Of a stretch of 30,239 bases of DNA, positions 5,954 to 13,095 are shown in pieces. The notes under the pieces were generated by a model that worked only from the letters and a program-made list of their open reading frames with translations, had not been told where the DNA came from and ran no database searches. A program made the translations under genes and the position numbers. Position 1 is the first letter of the stretch. Every line of letters begins with the position of its first letter. Source of the DNA: DATBHZ01 sp036557185 (GTDB lineage: Bacteria; Actinomycetota; Acidimicrobiia; IMCC26256; JAENVU01). The DNA is taken from assembly GCA_036557185.1 (NCBI GenBank), contig DATBHZ010000092.1, positions 1 to 30,239 on the forward strand, given 5' to 3'.

Positions 5954-6745
5954 ATGGCCGATTCGCTGGACATGTCGGGCCGCGGCGTGCTCGTCACCGG
6001 CGGTACACGAGGAATCGGCCGCAGCATCGCCGAGCGCTTCCTCGCCGTCGGCGCGAGCGTGGTCGCCTGCGGGCGCACCGAGCCGGACCGGCCGATCGAA
6101 TCCGAAGGCCGGCAGGCCGTGTTCGTTCCTGCCGACGTGCGCGACCCAGAGTCCGTCGACGCGATGTTCGACGCGGCCCTCGCCCGCATCGACCGCCTCG
6201 ATCTCCTCGTCAACAACGCAGGGGGCGCGCCGCCTGCCGAGACGGGGACGGCGTCGCCGCGGTTCTCTCGAGCGATCATCGAGCTCAACCTGATCGCCCC
6301 GCTCGTTTGCTCACAGCGTGCCAACGCCTGCATGCAGCGCCAGGAGCACGGCGGGGCGATCGTCAACATCGCGAGCGTGAGCGCGATCCGCCCGTCGCCC
6401 GGGGCGGCCGCGTACGGCGCCGCGAAGGCGGGCCTGCTCAACCTCACCGCGACCATGGCCGTCGAGTTCGCACCCAAGGTTCGGGTCAACGCGGTGGTCG
6501 CGGGACTGATCGAGACCGAGCAGAGCTCCCTCTACTACGGCGACGAGGCCGGCGTCGCGGCAGTGGCCGAAACCGTCCCGCTCGGGCGGATGGGGACCGG
6601 CGAGGACGTCGCGAACGTGTGCCTGTTCCTCGCGTCGCCCCTGGCCTCGTACGTGAGCGGTGCGAGCATCGTCGTGCACGGTGGCGGCGAGCGCCCGGCG
6701 TTCCTGGACGCGGCAACGCCGGCAACCCCGGCGAGCCCCGCCTAG
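5954..6745 (+). CDS. Short-chain dehydrogenase/reductase, Rv3549c-like, steroid locus
   Basis: A 263-residue classical SDR. It has the cofactor motif TGGTRGIG at residues about 15-22, CGRTEPD after beta-2 (an Arg there favours NADP(H)), NNAGG, the catalytic Ser in NIASVSAIRPS and the YxxxK pair YGAAK. The C-terminal half LYYGDEAGVAAVAETVPLGRMGTGEDVANVCLFLASPLASYVSGASIVVHGGGERPAFL resembles SDRs that lie divergent from echA20 in actinobacterial HIP clusters (Rv3549c). The substrate is unknown, presumably a hydroxyacyl-CoA from ring degradation. The start is fixed by the leaderless promoter at 5942, with the palindrome directly upstream. The tail after residue 250 is low-complexity Ala/Pro/Thr. 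Confidence 0.85.
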   Translation: MADSLDMSGRGVLVTGGTRGIGRSIAERFLAVGASVVACGRTEPDRPIESEGRQAVFVPADVRDPESVDAMFDAALARIDRLDLLVNNAGGAPPAETGTASPRFSRAIIELNLIAPLVCSQRANACMQRQEHGGAIVNIASVSAIRPSPGAAAYGAAKAGLLNLTATMAVEFAPKVRVNAVVAGLIETEQSSLYYGDEAGVAAVAETVPLGRMGTGEDVANVCLFLASPLASYVSGASIVVHGGGERPAFLDAATPATPASPA

Positions 6746-6774
6746 GCCACCCGGCACCCCGCAGAGGGCACCGG

Positions 6775-6805
6775 TTGACATCATCCGGCGTCGTTCGGGG
6801 AGAAT
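6775..6805 (+). promoter_or_regulatory. Candidate promoter TTGACA-N19-GAGAAT for the copper amine oxidase gene
   Basis: TTGACA (6775-6780) and GAGAAT (6800-6805) are separated by 19 bp, and GAGAAT lies six bases before ATG 6812, so the message would be leaderless. The -10 box is imperfect and the spacer slightly long. Confidence 0.45.
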
Positions 6806-6811
6806 CCGGGC

Positions 6812-8713
6812 ATGCAAGGAGCCGCACCCACGCATCCGCTCTCGATGTTGACCCCGGACGAGGTCACGCGCGCTGCCGAGATCATCCGCGGGACCGGCCG
6901 GCTCACCGACGCGGCGCGGTTCGCGTACATCATCCTTCACGAGCCGGCCAAGGAAGAGCTGGCGTCCTGGAAGCCGGGTGACCCGATCGATCGCCAGGTG
7001 CACGCGCTGGTCGTTCCCGGCCCGCACCTGCTCATGCACGACGTGATCGTCTCGCTCACGACCGGCACCATCGAGCGCTGGGTCGACGTCGAAGGCATGC
7101 GGCCCGGGCTCTTGATGGAGGAGGCCGCGCACGCCGTCTTCACGACCCGCGAGCATCCCGAGTTCGTGGCTGCCCTCGCGCGGCGAGGCATCACCGATCT
7201 CGACACCGTCCAGATCGACCCGTGGCCCGCGGGCTCGTTCGGCTACGGGGCCGAAGCGGACCGCCGCATCGCGCGCTGCATCACGTTCGTGCGCGAGACC
7301 CGCACCGACAACGGATACGCGCGGCCAGTGGAGGGCCTGATCGTCCACTTCGATCTCGGCCGCAACGAGGTGATCGAGGTCATCGACCACGGAACGACGA
7401 CCCTGCCGACCCAGCACGCGCGCTACTCGATCGACGAGCACCAACCGCAGCGCACCGACCTCAAGCCGCTCGAGATCACCCAGCCGGAGGGCCCGAGCTT
7501 CACGGTCGACGGCAACCTCGTGCAGTGGCAGAAGTGGTCCCTACGGATCGGCTTCGACCCGTACGAGGGGTTGACACTCCACCAGGTCACGTACGCCGAC
7601 GACGGTCGGGAGCGCTCGATCATGCATCGAGCATCGGTGACCGAGATGGTGGTGCCGTACGGCGACCCCAACGAGGTCCACGGATGGAAGAACGCCTTCG
7701 ATGCGGGGGAGTGGGGCCTCGGCCGCATGACGCAGCCGCTGACGCTCGGCTGCGACTGCCTGGGAGAGATCACCTACTTCGACGCCACGCTCGCCACCGA
7801 AGCCGGTGAGCCGTGGGTGATCGAGAACGCGATCTGCATGCACGAGGAGGACTACGGGATCCTCTGGAAGCACGTCGACTTGTGGAGCGGCACCTCGGAG
7901 GTGCGCCGCAGCCGCCGTCTGGTCATCAGCTTCATCGCGACCGTCGGCAACTACGAGTACGGCTTCTACTGGTACTTCTACCTCGACGGCAGCATCCAGC
8001 TCGAGGTCAAGCTCACCGGCATCGTGTCGCCGATGGCGATCGAGCCGGGGACCGAGCCCGAGTTCGCCAACGTGATCGCGCCGGGCATCGCGGCGCCGCA
8101 CCACCAGCACATGTTCAACGTGCGGCTCGACATGGACGTCGACGGGACGCACAACGAGGTGGACGAGATCAACGCGGAAGCGGTGCCGGTGGGACCCGAC
8201 AACCCGTGGGGGAACGCGTTCCGCTCGCGCTCGAAGCGCCTCGAGCACGAGTCGGAGGCGCAGCGAACGGTCAATCCCGCGAGCTCTCGGGCGTGGAAGA
8301 TCGTCAACCCGCGCGTCACCAACGGGCTCGGCCAGCCGGTTGCCTACAAGCTCGTGCCGACGATGAGCACGCCGGCGCTGCTCGCACAGCCGGACTCGAG
8401 CGTCGGGAAGCGCGCAGCGTTCGCGCGCAACAACCTGTGGGTCACTCCCTACAGACGCGAGGAGCGTCGCGCCGCTGGCGAGTACCCGAACCAACACGAG
8501 GGTGGCGACGGCCTGCCGCTCTGGACCGCAGCGGATCGCTCGCTTACCGACACCGATGTGGTGCTCTGGTACACGTTCGGCATCACGCATTTCGCGCGAC
8601 CCGAGGACTGGCCCGTGATGCCGGTCGAGTACACCGGCTTCATGCTCACGCCAACGGGCTTCTTCGACCGCAATCCCGCCCTCGACGTCCCGCCCAGCGA
8701 CCACTGCGACTAG
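6812..8713 (+). CDS. Copper/topaquinone-dependent primary amine oxidase
   Basis: A 633-residue copper amine oxidase, the usual length for the family (Arthrobacter globiformis enzyme about 638). It oxidises a primary amine to the aldehyde, releasing ammonia and hydrogen peroxide. The TPQ cofactor precursor is Tyr381 in VGNYEYG; the catalytic base is Asp297 in AFDAGEWGLG. The copper ligands are His431 and His433 in HHQHMF and His593 in GITHFARPEDWP. All essential residues are present, so it should be active. There is no signal peptide, so it is probably cytoplasmic. It follows the SDR by 66 bp, with its own possible promoter, and converges on ipdF. Its substrate and its link to the steroid genes around it are unknown; the family commonly takes phenethylamine, tyramine or histamine. 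Confidence 0.95.
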   Translation: MQGAAPTHPLSMLTPDEVTRAAEIIRGTGRLTDAARFAYIILHEPAKEELASWKPGDPIDRQVHALVVPGPHLLMHDVIVSLTTGTIERWVDVEGMRPGLLMEEAAHAVFTTREHPEFVAALARRGITDLDTVQIDPWPAGSFGYGAEADRRIARCITFVRETRTDNGYARPVEGLIVHFDLGRNEVIEVIDHGTTTLPTQHARYSIDEHQPQRTDLKPLEITQPEGPSFTVDGNLVQWQKWSLRIGFDPYEGLTLHQVTYADDGRERSIMHRASVTEMVVPYGDPNEVHGWKNAFDAGEWGLGRMTQPLTLGCDCLGEITYFDATLATEAGEPWVIENAICMHEEDYGILWKHVDLWSGTSEVRRSRRLVISFIATVGNYEYGFYWYFYLDGSIQLEVKLTGIVSPMAIEPGTEPEFANVIAPGIAAPHHQHMFNVRLDMDVDGTHNEVDEINAEAVPVGPDNPWGNAFRSRSKRLEHESEAQRTVNPASSRAWKIVNPRVTNGLGQPVAYKLVPTMSTPALLAQPDSSVGKRAAFARNNLWVTPYRREERRAAGEYPNQHEGGDGLPLWTAADRSLTDTDVVLWYTFGITHFARPEDWPVMPVEYTGFMLTPTGFFDRNPALDVPPSDHCD

Positions 8714-8783
8714 CCCCACTCCCGACTTTCTTGCGGAAACCGTCGCTATAGCAACGGTTACTGCGAGAAAGTCGTAGTGGGGC
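8713..8783. terminator. Large imperfect hairpin between convergent genes
   Basis: Nested inverted-repeat arms are GCCCCACT/AGTGGGGC (8713-8720 with 8776-8783), GACTTTCT/AGAAAGTC (8724-8731 with 8766-8773), GC/GC (8733-8734 with 8763-8764) and AACCGT/ACGGTT (8738-8743 with 8754-8759). At the tip is the self-complementary GCTATAGC (8745-8752). It fills the whole gap between the amine oxidase stop (8711-8713) and the ipdF stop (8788-8790), so a bidirectional terminator is the simplest reading. There is no T-run on either side. Its length is unusual for a simple terminator. Confidence 0.7.
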
Positions 8784-8787
8784 GCGG

Positions 8788-9528
8788 CTACGCGTGTTGG
8801 CTGGAGACGGAGACGATCTCGCCGGTCATGTAGCTCGAGTACTCGGACGCGAGGAACACGATCACGCCGGCGATCTCGTCCGGCTCGGCGGCGCGGCCGA
8901 AGGCCTCCTGCCGGGTCAGGTGCTTGAGCACGTCGTCGCTCGTGACCTTGGCAAGGTTCTCGTGCATGGCGAGGCTCGGCGACACGGCGTTGACCCGCAC
9001 GCCGAACTTGGCCGCCTCCATCGCGGAGCAGCGCGTGAGCGCCATCACCCCGGCCTTGGCCGCGGCGTAATGGGCCTGCCCCGCTTGCGCGCGCCAGGCG
9101 AGCACGGAGGAGTTGTTCACGATCACACCACTCCCTCGCGGCTGCATGCGCTGGAGCGCGGCGCGCACACAGCGGAAGGTCCCGGTCAGCGTCACGTCGA
9201 GGACCTTGGCCCACTGCTCGTCGGTCATGTCGACGACGTTCGCCGTACCGCCCAAGCCCGCGTTGTTGACGAGCACGTCGAGCGGTCCCACCTCGTCCTC
9301 GGCGAACGTGAACATCGCGTCGACCTGCTCCTGACTGGTGACGTCGCAGACGATCGACGGCACCCCGAGCGCCGAGGCCGTCTCACCGAGCCGACGCTCG
9401 TGCGCGTCCGAGATCACGACGGTCGCACCCTCCGCCTGGCAGCGGCGTGCGGTCGCCGACCCGATCCCGGTCCCCGCGGCCGCCGTGATCAGCACCTTCT
9501 TGCCCTCGAGCAGACCGTGGGCGTCCAT
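8788..9528 (-). CDS. ipdF: IpdF-like short-chain dehydrogenase (5-hydroxy-HIC-CoA dehydrogenase)
   Basis: A 246-residue SDR with the distinctive cofactor loop TAAAGTGIGSATARR, then VISDAHERRLGETA, NNAGLGG, VVDMTDEQW, the Ser-containing NNSSVLAWRAQ and catalytic YAAAK. It continues GVMALTRCSAMEAAKFGVRVNAVSPS and ends YSSYMTGEIVSVSSQHA. These blocks match Rv3559c (IpdF), which oxidises the hydroxyl of the CoA ester formed after the HIP propionate side chain is shortened. The ATG at 9528 overlaps the fadE30 stop (TGATG), so the two are co-translated; GTG 9531 is the alternative. In M. tuberculosis the same pair (Rv3559c/Rv3560c) is adjacent. Confidence 0.92.
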   Translation of the reverse strand: MDAHGLLEGKKVLITAAAGTGIGSATARRCQAEGATVVISDAHERRLGETASALGVPSIVCDVTSQEQVDAMFTFAEDEVGPLDVLVNNAGLGGTANVVDMTDEQWAKVLDVTLTGTFRCVRAALQRMQPRGSGVIVNNSSVLAWRAQAGQAHYAAAKAGVMALTRCSAMEAAKFGVRVNAVSPSLAMHENLAKVTSDDVLKHLTRQEAFGRAAEPDEIAGVIVFLASEYSSYMTGEIVSVSSQHA

Positions 9529-10712
9529 CACACCACCTTGGGTTCGGGCGGCAGGCCGAGGACCCGCTCACCGATCACGTTGCGCTGGATCTGGTTCGAG
9601 CCGCCGTAGATCGTGTCGGCACGGGTGTACAGGAACAAGCGCTGCGCCGGCGTGAGCTCGTACGGGGGCTCCGATGCAACCTCCGACCACGCTCCTTGCA
9701 CGTCCATCGCGAGCTCGCCGAGCGAGCGGTGGAGCTGTGCCCAGTAGAGCTTCGAGATCGACGTCTCGCGCGTGACCTCGCCCTTCGCCATCGCGGTCAG
9801 GCCGCGCAACGCCGTGTACCGCATGATCTCCAGCTCGATGTACGCCTGCGCGACGCGTTGTCGTGAGATCGTGTCGCAGCGTGCACCCCGTTCACGGAGC
9901 GTGGCTACGATCTGGCGCCACTCGTTGACGAACCCGAGCTGCTGACCGAGCGTCAGCGCCCCCCGCTCGAACGCGAGTGTTCCCATCGCGACGCGCCACC
10001 CGCCGTCGACGTCCCCGACGACGTTCTCAACCGAGGTGCGCGCGCCGTCGAAGAACACCTCGTTGAACTCGGAGGTCCCCGTGATCTGCACGATCGGACG
10101 CACCTCGATGCCGGGCTGGGCCATCGGGACGAGCAGATACGAGATGCCGCGATGACGCGGCGCGTCCCGGTTCGTGCGCGCGAGCACGAAGCACCAGTCG
10201 GACCAGTGCGCGAGCGAGGTCCACACCTTCTGGCCGGTGATCACCCATTCGTTGCCGTCGAGCTCGGCGCGTGTCGAGATGTTGGCCAGGTCGGAGCCGG
10301 CGTTGGGCTCCGAGTACCCCTGGCACCACAGCTCCTCGCCGCTCGCGATCTTCGGAAGGAAGCGCGCGCGCTGCGCGTCGTTGCCGAAGTGCAGGATCGT
10401 CGGACCGATCAACCCCTCGCCGACCAGACCGACGCGGCCAGGGCCTCCGGCGCGTGCGTACTCCTCGTAGAAGATCACCTGTTGGAGCAGGCTCACGTCG
10501 CGGCCGCCGTACTCACGCGGCCACGAGAGGCAGGTCCAGCCGGCGGCGCCGAGCGCCACCTCCCACGCGCGACGCTCCTCGAACAGCGCGTGCTCGTCGC
10601 CGGGGCCGCCACGATGCCTGACCACGGCGAACTCGCCCTCGAGCTGTGTCACGAGCCAGTCCCGGGCTTCGGTCCGAAACGCCTCGTCCTCACTCGAGAA
10701 ACGCAGGTCCAC
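9528..10712 (-). CDS. fadE30: FadE30-like acyl-CoA dehydrogenase (HIP side-chain degradation)
   Basis: A 394-residue FAD acyl-CoA dehydrogenase. WCQGYSEPNAGSDLANIST and EWVITGQKVWTSLAHWSDWCFVLARTN form the flavin/substrate pocket. QITGTSEFNEVFFDGART and the C-terminal RADTIYGGSNQIQRNVIGERVLGLPPEPK complete the fold. The blocks GGPG.EHxxFEERRAWE and WPREYGGRD match FadE30 (Rv3560c), which desaturates the propionyl side chain of HIP-CoA. The start is GTG 10712; TAGACC seven nt upstream (10725-10720) could be a leaderless -10 box with a poor last base. It is followed by ipdF with a TGATG overlap. The ligase FadD3, next to it in mycobacteria, is absent here. Confidence 0.9.
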   Translation of the reverse strand: MDLRFSSEDEAFRTEARDWLVTQLEGEFAVVRHRGGPGDEHALFEERRAWEVALGAAGWTCLSWPREYGGRDVSLLQQVIFYEEYARAGGPGRVGLVGEGLIGPTILHFGNDAQRARFLPKIASGEELWCQGYSEPNAGSDLANISTRAELDGNEWVITGQKVWTSLAHWSDWCFVLARTNRDAPRHRGISYLLVPMAQPGIEVRPIVQITGTSEFNEVFFDGARTSVENVVGDVDGGWRVAMGTLAFERGALTLGQQLGFVNEWRQIVATLRERGARCDTISRQRVAQAYIELEIMRYTALRGLTAMAKGEVTRETSISKLYWAQLHRSLGELAMDVQGAWSEVASEPPYELTPAQRLFLYTRADTIYGGSNQIQRNVIGERVLGLPPEPKVV

Positions 10713-11035
10713 GGCCGGAGGTCTAGCCGATCACGGTTCGGCGCCCGCGCGCGTTGGGGTGCATTCGTTCCCGTAAACTTCGAACTCGTCGGAAGCCGAA
10801 GGCCGCACCCCCACGGCGACGATCACGGCGGAGTCGCCCACCCGCGCTCGGTCCATCGCGCCCTCCGCACTTGCACTTGCACGAAGCATCACGGTTCCAC
10901 CAGATGGGCCCATCGGCCCACCACAACTTGCGGAACGGTGCATATCGGACGACACTCGTCTGAGCCGGCGGGCGACACCTTCCCCCTACTTCCCCACGCG
11001 GTCACCGGCCGCCTGGACGTCGGTTGGTGACGAAC
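10713..11035. other. Intergenic region without a convincing gene
   Basis: About 320 bp between the divergent fadE30 and L,D-transpeptidase genes. Short open frames on both strands have no recognisable protein features. I see a short tandem CTTGCACTTGCAC (10869-10881) and a self-complementary GATGGGCCCATC (10903-10914), but no strong -35/-10 pair for the transpeptidase. The region probably holds both promoters; CATATC near 10944 is the only A/T-rich hexamer close to the rightward gene. Confidence 0.5.
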
Positions 11036-12268
11036 ATGCCCAAGCTCAAGAAGGCTCTGGTCGTCTCGCTCGCAGTGGTCGCCGTGCTCGCCTCGGGCGC
11101 CGCCGCCTACACCCTCGTGCCCTGGAAGAGCTCCGACGGCACGACCACGGTCTACGCGACCCAGCTTGCCGCACCGAACCAGTCCGGGCCGCTCCGCATC
11201 GACGCGGTGCCGCCGGCGGGTGCCACGAACGTGCCGCTCAGCGGAACGCTCAGCTTCGCGACGTACGCAGGCACGATCGACACGCTGACCGTCACGGACC
11301 CGAGCGGCAACCCGGTACCCGGCGACCTCGTCGACGGGAACAAGACGTGGATCGCGGTCGCGAACCTCCAGCCCTCGACGACGTACCACGTCAACGCGCT
11401 GGTGAAGCCGAACGACGGCGCCCGAGTCCAGAAGAGCTGGACCTTCACGACGGTCGCTCCCTCGGACTACCTCGACGAGGCCATCACGCCCGGTGACAAC
11501 GAGGTGCGCGGCGTCGGACAGCCGATCATCGTGAAGTTCTCGGCGCCGGTGGCGAACAAGGAGGCCGTGCAGCAACGCCTCAAGGTGACCACCACACCTG
11601 CGGTGCTCGGCGCGTGGCGGTGGATGAGCGACACCGAGGTCCACTGGCGACCGGCGAACCTCTGGCCGGCCCACACGGCGGTCGCGCTCGACGCGGACAT
11701 CCAAGGCGTGGACGCAGGCAACGGTGTCTACGGCAACGTGCACCGCACCGTGCACTTCATGATCGGCGACTCGCACGTCAGCGTCGCGAACGCGCAGACG
11801 CACATGATGGCCGTGTACCAGAACGGGCAGCTCATCCAGAACTACCCGATCAGCCTCGGCCGGCCGAAGTACCCGACCATGAGCGGCCGCCACATCGTGC
11901 TCGACAAGGCGTACCACGTCGTCATGGACTCGAGCACCAACGGGATCCCGGTGAACTCGCCCGACGGCTACCGCGAGGACGTGTTCTGGAACACCCACAT
12001 CTCCGAAGGCGGAGAGTACGTCCACGCGGCACCGTGGTCCGTCGGCAGCCAAGGCAACACGAACGTCTCGCACGGCTGCGTGAACCTGAGCGTCGCGAAC
12101 GCCGAATGGTTCTACAACTGGAGCATGCCGGGCGACATCGTCGATGTCGTGAACACCGGGCGCCCGCCCGAGAACGACCCGGGTGTCGTCGACTGGATCC
12201 TGCCGTTCAGCCAGTGGGCGTCCGGCGGCGCGATTCCTGTCGCCAGCTCGTCCAACAGCGCGTACTAG
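11036..12268 (+). CDS. L,D-transpeptidase (YkuD domain) with N-terminal Ig-like domains
   Basis: A 410-residue cell-envelope enzyme. It has a signal anchor (about residues 6-26, preceded by KLKK), then two bacterial Ig-like domains (about 40-145 and 150-245). The YkuD catalytic domain (about 250-385) has YVHAAPWSVGSQGNTNVSHGCVNLS, containing the upstream His and the SHGC triad region with catalytic Cys348. It makes 3-3 cross-links in peptidoglycan, as the mycobacterial Ldt proteins do. Unlike several of those, the N-terminus has no lipobox cysteine, so it is probably membrane-anchored by the uncleaved helix. The C-terminal WILPFSQWASGGAIP tail is typical of the actinobacterial class. ATG 11036 is preceded by GGTTGGTG; TTG 11024 and GTG 11027 are possible in-frame alternatives. 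Confidence 0.92.
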   Translation: MPKLKKALVVSLAVVAVLASGAAAYTLVPWKSSDGTTTVYATQLAAPNQSGPLRIDAVPPAGATNVPLSGTLSFATYAGTIDTLTVTDPSGNPVPGDLVDGNKTWIAVANLQPSTTYHVNALVKPNDGARVQKSWTFTTVAPSDYLDEAITPGDNEVRGVGQPIIVKFSAPVANKEAVQQRLKVTTTPAVLGAWRWMSDTEVHWRPANLWPAHTAVALDADIQGVDAGNGVYGNVHRTVHFMIGDSHVSVANAQTHMMAVYQNGQLIQNYPISLGRPKYPTMSGRHIVLDKAYHVVMDSSTNGIPVNSPDGYREDVFWNTHISEGGEYVHAAPWSVGSQGNTNVSHGCVNLSVANAEWFYNWSMPGDIVDVVNTGRPPENDPGVVDWILPFSQWASGGAIPVASSSNSAY

Positions 12269-12276
12269 AAGCTCCC

Positions 12277-12298
12277 GCCGCGCGCTCCCCGCGCCGGC
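12277..12298 (+). terminator. Possible terminator after the L,D-transpeptidase gene
   Basis: GCCGCGC can pair with GCGC-C-CGGC with one bulge around a 7-nt loop, starting 9 nt after the stop codon and just before the promoter of the thiamine unit. There is no U-tract. The evidence is structure and position only. Confidence 0.35.
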
Positions 12299-12300
12299 GA

Positions 12301-12306
12301 TAGGGT
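12301..12306 (+). promoter_or_regulatory. -10 box TAGGGT of the thiamine operon
   Basis: TAGGGT ends 8 bp before the conserved ACGGGAG start of the THI box, so transcription starting about 7 nt downstream would include the whole riboswitch. Confidence 0.55.
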
Positions 12307-12314
12307 GAGCGGTA

Positions 12315-12400
12315 CACGGGAGTCCGGTGCGCCGGGCTGAGAGGGTGGGCACGCAGCCCCCGACCGTCAGAACCTGATCCGGGTCATGCCGGCGCAGGGA
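12315..12400 (+). ncRNA. TPP (THI-box) riboswitch
   Basis: The conserved THI-box segments appear in order: ACGGGAGTCCGG, the hallmark GGGCTGAGAGGG (12334-12345), a variable arm, then ACCGTCAGAACCTGATCCGGGTCATGCCGGCG (given as its parts CCGTCAGAACCTGATC and GGGTCATGCCGGCG) and GCAGGGA. This RNA binds thiamine pyrophosphate. It lies about 55 nt upstream of the thiamine pyrophosphokinase start codon. Sequestration of the ribosome site (GGGAG at 12455-12450 region) or of early transcription is likely; I did not fold it. Genes downstream are thiamine phosphorylation and uptake, which fits. Confidence 0.95.
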
Positions 12401-12455
12401 GGCTCCTGCTTCTCCGGTCGGCGTGCATCCGGCGTACCTGTCGACGGGAGTCGTG

Positions 12456-13094
12456 ATGGAGGCGCTGGTGTTCGCCGGGGGCGACCCGGTCGACGAGCGC
12501 TGGCACGCCCTGCTCGATCAGCACGAGCTGGTCATCGCCGCCGACTCCGGAATCGGTCACGTCCACCGGCTGGGCCTGCGCGCCGATGTCCTCGTTGGCG
12601 ACATGGACTCGATCCTCAGCCGCTCGCTCGATCGCGCGCGCGACGAAGGGACGCGCATCGAGCAGCATCCCGCCGACAAGGACGCGACCGATCTCGAGCT
12701 CGCGCTGGAAGCCGCGCTCCGGCGTGGCGCCGACCGCGTCACTGTCCTCGGCGCGGGCGGCGGGCGTCTCGACCACTTCCTCGCCAATGCGCTGCTCCTC
12801 GCTTCGTCGCGCTGGGAGGCAATCCGCATCGACGCGCTGGTCGGTCCCGCCCGCTTGTTCGTCGTTCGCAGCCAGGTGCAGCTCCGCGGCCGTGTCGGCT
12901 CGGTCGTCACCCTCCTCGCGGTGAGCGGCACGGCGACGGGGGTCACCACGACAGGCCTCCGGTGGGAGCTCGCAGGCGAATCGCTCACGGCGGGCACCAC
13001 GCGCGGCGTGAGCAACGAGATGACGGGCGAGACCGCGACGGTCTCGGTGGGCGAAGGAGTCCTGTTCGCGATCCAACCTTCGGGAGAGCTCTGA
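12456..13094 (+). CDS. thiN: Thiamine pyrophosphokinase
   Basis: A 212-residue TPK that converts thiamine and ATP to thiamine pyrophosphate in the cytoplasm. Family motifs are visible: FAGGDPVD, IAADSGIGHVHRLGLRADVLVGDMDS, HPADKDATDLELAL and LGAGGGRLDH in the catalytic domain. The C-terminal thiamine-binding beta domain carries VTTTGLRWELAGESLTAGTTRGVSNEM. ATG 12456 is chosen because GGGAG lies about 5 nt upstream and the protein then starts MEALVFAGG as in relatives; an upstream GTG at 12423 would extend it into the region next to the riboswitch. It is the first gene under the TPP riboswitch, followed after one base by thiB, so salvage by uptake and phosphorylation is one unit. Confidence 0.93.
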   Translation: MEALVFAGGDPVDERWHALLDQHELVIAADSGIGHVHRLGLRADVLVGDMDSILSRSLDRARDEGTRIEQHPADKDATDLELALEAALRRGADRVTVLGAGGGRLDHFLANALLLASSRWEAIRIDALVGPARLFVVRSQVQLRGRVGSVVTLLAVSGTATGVTTTGLRWELAGESLTAGTTRGVSNEMTGETATVSVGEGVLFAIQPSGEL

Positions 13095-13095
13095 C

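Noticed and set aside
7541..9214. Long antisense open frame (557 codons) over the amine oxidase and ipdF
   Set aside because: It overlaps two well-identified genes, is dominated by Arg/His/Asp/Val as expected from reading high-GC codons in a shadow frame, and shows no domain.
10903..10914. GATGGGCCCATC palindrome as an operator
   Set aside because: A single copy without a promoter element at a sensible distance; short GC palindromes are expected by chance here.
10889..12352. Antisense open frame of 487 codons over the L,D-transpeptidase
   Set aside because: Low-complexity shadow composition and no recognisable motif, while the opposite strand encodes a complete YkuD protein.
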